64,000 bases of DNA, from assembly GCF_029784155.1 (NCBI RefSeq), contig NC_073693.1:235852447-235916446 (forward strand), in the 5' to 3' direction. The position numbers and the translations under genes are program-made. The notes below the pieces were generated by a model that saw nothing but the letters and a program-made list of their open reading frames with translations, was not told where the DNA came from and did no database searches. Below are positions 59,845 through 64,000 of this stretch, piece after piece; position 1 is the stretch's first letter; every line of letters begins with the position of its first letter. The DNA comes from Uranotaenia lowii. Taxonomy: Eukaryota; Arthropoda; Insecta; Diptera; Culicidae.

Positions 59845-59940
59845 TATTTTTAAACTGTGACCCAAAGATGGGTCTTGACTCAAACATTCAGTCAGCGAAA
59901 CTTTTTTTGTAGAGAATCTTTGGGTCACAGTTTAAAAATA
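59845..59940. repeat. Perfect 25 bp inverted repeat, 46-base loop
   Basis: Positions 59845-59869 and 59916-59940 are exact inverses over 25 bases (core aaactgtgacccaaagat). Perfect identity contrasts with the eroded repeats nearby, suggesting a recent origin or correction. Confidence 0.93.
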
Positions 59941-60182
59941 TTTATTTATAATTTTTTATTCATTTTATCATTTTCATTTTCATTTATTAGTGTTCTTCCA
60001 ATCCTATTTGTTTCAAAGGTGCCGTTCGCTGATAAATTTCACATTTATTCATAACACTAATGGTCTTGGTTGGTAACATTTACAAGGTTTTCAGAGCAAC
60101 ATGGTAAAAAGGCGAGGGAGTGTTTTTTTTTAATTTACTGAATTTATATTTCACGATACTTTTATGAAAAAAACATCATTGT

Positions 60183-60478
60183 TAAGGTTGCCAGAAATTT
60201 TCACGCACGAATCTGGGCTGGGCAAATCTAGGCTATTTTACCTTGAAACCTGATAAAAACAGGGCATTTGGTTTCAAAATTTTCAACCCAAAAACCGGGC
60301 AATATCCATGCCAACGTGGTCAAAACCCAAAATTTGTTTTCTGATTTGAAGTGAATGCATCCTGGCATCAGAGCATTTTTAACGAAACGAGGAAACCATC
60401 CCGGTCGGACCTTTTCCAAATATTGTAACAATTATCCGGGCAAGTCCGAATAAAACCGGGAAATCTGGCGAGCTTCGT
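60183..60478 (+). repeat. MITE family A, copy 8 (internally deleted)
   Basis: taaggttgccagaaattttc with cacgcacgaatctgggctgg at the left; caagtccgaataaaaccggg and aaatctggcgagctt at the right. About 296 bp against 466 bp for the complete copy, so the middle is shortened. No 8 bp duplication is visible. Confidence 0.8.
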
Positions 60479-60599
60479 TATTATTCCTTTTTGATAATTG
60501 CCGGTACATAATTATTAAAAATTATGATATGTTACACCTATATCTTCAAAAATGTGATTTTAAATCACAACTTTGTTTTTCTGCCCTGAATATCAATTC

Positions 60600-61260
60600 C
60601 CATCGGAGGTTCAGCCCTCATTCAGCCAGCTGTTAATACAATTAATTGATTATAATTAACTATTCTGATTTGCTTCGCTTTAATTGAACTGCTAATTGTG
60701 TTTGTTTTTCCATCCTTGGTGCTTCAAATCAATCGGTTTGTTATTGAATCAGATTGGCTCCGATCATCGCGCAGTTTGTGCTAACTACACATAGGTATGT
60801 ATGGGATAGTATCTCGTTCTGGATGATAAAATAACGTGCCTGACAAGCACGCACGCATCAAGCCAGCCACACGCCAATGATGCAACATTTACGCACATTT
60901 ATTTACAAAACTGGTGCCGATTTTCATGACGATGATGCTTGGAAAGTGTGAAAAAATGTGAATGTTACACACTGGTATCGTCAATGGCGTGTGACTTTCA
61001 AGCGTGTGCCACACTATATTTTGTCGAGGAACAACCGAAACGAAACGGTAGGATGAACCATTTAGCTACCGCAAACAGGACGAGAACACAGGAGGGAAAA
61101 CGAGAACAGGGATAGAGATCCCAGCACAGATAATCAAAATATTTATGAATCATTATTATTCTGCTTTAATGGAAAACATTAATTAAAATGCATTTCATGT
61201 GTGCTGCTTTAAAGTGGAAATTTATTCACTGCATGCACGCATGGTACAAATAGATATTGC
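60600..61260. promoter_or_regulatory. Candidate unique regulatory DNA with clustered homeodomain-type ATTA sites
   Basis: This stretch is less repetitive than its surroundings. It contains acaattaattgattataatt at about 60637-60656 and cattaattaaaatgcatttc at about 61178-61197, plus gctttaatt and ataatcaaaatatttatgaa. Dense TAAT/ATTA cores in balanced sequence are typical of developmental enhancers, but in AT-rich DNA they also occur by chance. No gene is in sight to link it to. Confidence 0.3.
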
Positions 61261-61269
61261 TACCGTGTC

Positions 61270-63096
61270 GGTATTTCGACTGGATATGGAAATCGTTATA
61301 CGGGTACATTTGCAGCACGTTCTGTTGAAATAGACGTACTCCATTTAGAATTTTCGGTACAGCTAAATGATTTGGAATTTTTGTTATTTTGTGTTTGATA
61401 AATTTTCAAATAAACAACAACTGGTACTCAAAAACAGGAATTTAAAAAAAATCATTATTTTACTTTTATTTAGTCACGTCTGTAAAATCGATTCTTCCAT
61501 TATTCAAACCCTGAAACTGGTGTTTTCAAAATTTGTGATAAACATTATTATTTTCACCGAATTTCAACGTGTTAACGAAATTATGAGAGTGTCTCAAGGG
61601 CTCAAGGTAAGCTTTGATGAAAGCCAAAATAAATGACAACTTATAGTCTCAAGAAGATATTTTTCGCTACTGCTTAAACAAGTATAGGGTAAATGTAGCC
61701 GATCTTGGTCATGACATAGTTGACTAGTTTTTTTTTTCCCAAGTTTGTAGCCTTTCTGTTATGTGCATCTTTGAATGTCCATCGACAAACATAAAAGCTT
61801 ACTTGCCTAGATTACAGTTAAAATTTGTCTTGGTTGAAAACTGCAGATTGTTTGCGATCAATCCTTTCATATTTTCCATTAAAATGCTTCCTATTGTGGT
61901 GCTTTTTGAGTTCCTAAAATTGGCCGTTTAAAAACAATGTTTTGAATTGTTTTCAAAAAGTGGAAGTGCGGAATGAAAATAAACTTTTCGAATTAATACG
62001 CATTAAGAATAAGGTATGCTATTAAGTTAAAAATAAGTCTTACTTGTTTTTTTTTTCAATACTTTTTGTTTGTTTGTAAATTTTATTTCTATGAATTGAA
62101 GTTAACACACAATAGTGAATGTTCAGAGAATTGTTTAATCATGACATGCCAAGTTGAGGCTTACTTTCTCTATCTTACTTTTTCTCAATGGATGTTTTGC
62201 CTTCGGAATATCATAAGGTCTTACATTCCCTGCCATCAGTTTAAAGTTTGGATTTCTAAATGAAAAGTGCATGCGTATAAATTGGATATCCTATTATGAA
62301 AGTTGATTTCCATATTTTCAAATTTGGAAAGTTTGAAGTGCTGCATCTGACGTTTTTAACGGACAACCAAATAATTTCCCATAATGAAAAAATTCGTATA
62401 CAATACTAATGTCGAAAATGATCCAAAATTTTGTCATGTGATATCTTTATGGCTGCTTACATCTTAAAACTTGATCAAAACTTCTCAGTTTTAAGAATTC
62501 AGATGCATGTGTAAATTTTTCCCTGATTTTGATCATAATATTTTAGAAATTATGTCTTCTGGAATATCCCTGTTTGAACCTTCTTATTGGAAAAACCTTG
62601 AAATTCAAGCTTTAAAAAATCACAAACTTCTAAAACAATCGTAAACTTACTTTCACTTTGCTGACTTTTCTCTGATAGTATATTTGAAGTGATTGTATAA
62701 GTTTTGGTAAAACCAAAAATTTATAATTTTAAATCTTCGACGAAGTTTTTATTTATTTTACACTAATTTTATATTTTGAGTGAGGATAATGATGCTGAAT
62801 TATTTCAAAATCATGAATTCTAAAAATAAATCATTACTCCGTAATACGGTTTGCAAAAGTACCTTGTAGAAATGTGTGCTTTTTGAAGTTTGATCTAAAA
62901 CAGAATTTGAATTGTAACTTTAGCAAATAAAAAGCATTCAAAATGAAAAAAAATTAAGGGCCCTGACAAATTTGTTTAAAATTTGTAATTGTTTGATCTA
63001 ATTTAAACTAGAATCTGAAAATTGGCTTATCACTTCAAACTAAAATAATTGTTTATTTAAATTTAACATTTGAGTTGAAAAATTCAAAAAAAGTTC
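61270..63096. other. AT-rich non-coding sequence, nothing recognised
   Basis: Open frames at 61367-61636 and 62066-62263 show no recognised domain. Confidence 0.5.
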
Positions 63097-63098
63097 TA

Positions 63099-64000
63099 CC
63101 TTAAAACGGGGTGAGATTGATCACTTTTTTCAATGTTTCTCGATTATTTTTTCTGTTAAAACGAATATGGCATGTTTCATATTATTAAACCAGTACTGGA
63201 CTCCTATTTAATGGTTGTAGAAATAAATTAGACTACTTTAAATTGGATTTTGAGTTCAGTTTCATATCTGCTTAGAATTTGAAACATTGGGGACACATTG
63301 ATCAGTCTATATTTTGTCTGTTATAACGAGTTTACTTGATCATAAAGGATACAAAATACCTTCATAATATTTACAAATGCTTGTTTATCAATTGCAAAGA
63401 TAGTTCGGAATTAACTCAAATGAGATTAAAAATAATCATGAAACTCTACCAAATTAAACACAATACTTTCGGTGGCTCAAAGATACTAAATTTGTAACTT
63501 TTGGTTCAGTAAATTCTGAGATAAACAATGTTGAATTTCGGTGTTTCTTGGTTCAGATTTCTTCAGGGTCTAAAAAAAACAATAGTTATCGCCAACAACA
63601 AATCCGTACATCAATTAAAATCGAAAGATGGACCATGATGCTGCATACATTAAGGGACTAAATATTTTAACATTACTTATAAAATTTTAACTACAAAACA
63701 AATCAATTTTGTCTTCATTCAATTTTCTTGGCCCTCGGACAGTTCCGCTTTAATTTTTTCTTTCAAATTTTACCATTTGATAGGGTTTCTAGGCTTTTGT
63801 ACTAGACTAGCTTACTCTAGGAAAACGTCCCTATTTTTTAAATATCAAAAATTCACCTCAAAATACAACAAAAACTACACGAAAACTATAAATTTACTCA
63901 AGAGAAAGTTGAACTGTCACATAAATCAATCTGCTACTTCTAAACGCTTTGATTCTATCAAAAAGGGTGTTTGTTTGCGAGCCTTCGAAAAAAAGAGATA
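63099..64000. mobile_element. MITE family C, copy 3, runs off the window end
   Basis: The left end ccttaaaacggggtgagatt and gatcactttttt matches the left end of the copy at 38553, again preceded by TA (63097-63098). From about 63360 it is colinear with copy 1 (ctttcggtggctcaaagata, gttgaatttcggtgtttctt). The right terminus lies beyond position 64000. Confidence 0.82.

Larger units (their letters stand above)
58906..60182. other. AT-rich non-coding sequence around a tRNA-like sequence and a perfect inverted repeat
   Basis: Apart from the two features listed separately (59495-59568 and 59845-59940), nothing was recognised. Confidence 0.5.

Noticed and set aside
1..64000. Endogenous viral element
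   Set aside because: No viral polymerase, capsid or envelope-like motif was recognised in any frame; the only reverse transcriptase is LINE type.

Overview
This window looks like non-coding, transposon-dense nuclear DNA from an insect, most likely a mosquito-like dipteran. The basis is strongly AT-rich sequence, no bacterial-style gene density, microsatellites, and a set of elements (R1-like LINE, Tc1/mariner, Penelope-like element, many short foldback or MITE-type repeats) that fits a dipteran genome. The species is not identifiable by eye. I found no convincing intact host protein-coding gene in 64 kb. Every clearly recognisable protein homology is a decayed transposable element.

Layout. 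1-11 kb: AT-rich background, two head-to-head arrays of a ~16 bp GGCCGAA-type repeat (1.74-2.5 kb), MITE fragments, and an ~82 bp minisatellite (10.4-11.2 kb). 11.3-15.5 kb: a nested transposon stack. A foldback MITE (family B) is split by a 5'-truncated R1-like non-LTR retrotransposon with a 14 bp target-site duplication, and its right terminal repeat is split again by a 466 bp MITE (family A) with an exact 8 bp duplication. 17.5-18.7 kb: a dead Tc1/mariner element with both ends recognisable. 19-20.7 kb: dispersed-repeat debris and a foldback element. 25.5-29 kb: low-complexity AT sequence, then 1.3 kb of a 7 bp satellite that switches abruptly from one heptamer variant to another. 30.4-30.9 kb: a SINE- or LINE-tail-type insertion with a >20 bp duplication and a pentanucleotide tail. 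34.4-36.4 kb: a long hairpin and a TIR-bounded element. 38.1-39.6 kb: the end of a Penelope-like element (linker plus GIY-YIG endonuclease), cut in two by a 957 bp TA-flanked MITE (family C). 43.7-49.5 kb: more MITEs, including a complete family B copy that acts as an empty-site reference. 54.8-56.1 kb: a large inverted repeat whose arms differ by a short hairpin expansion. 57-64 kb: further copies of families A, D and C, a tRNA-like sequence, and an ATTA-rich, more balanced stretch (60.6-61.3 kb) that is the best candidate for host regulatory DNA.

Interactions. The interest is stratigraphic. Nested insertions give a relative order: B before the LINE and before A; Penelope before C. Several families (A, about 8 copies; B, 4; C, 3; D, E and J, 2 each) recur in both orientations. 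No pathway or operon is present. Family letters are local labels, not database names, and all copy boundaries were judged by eye.
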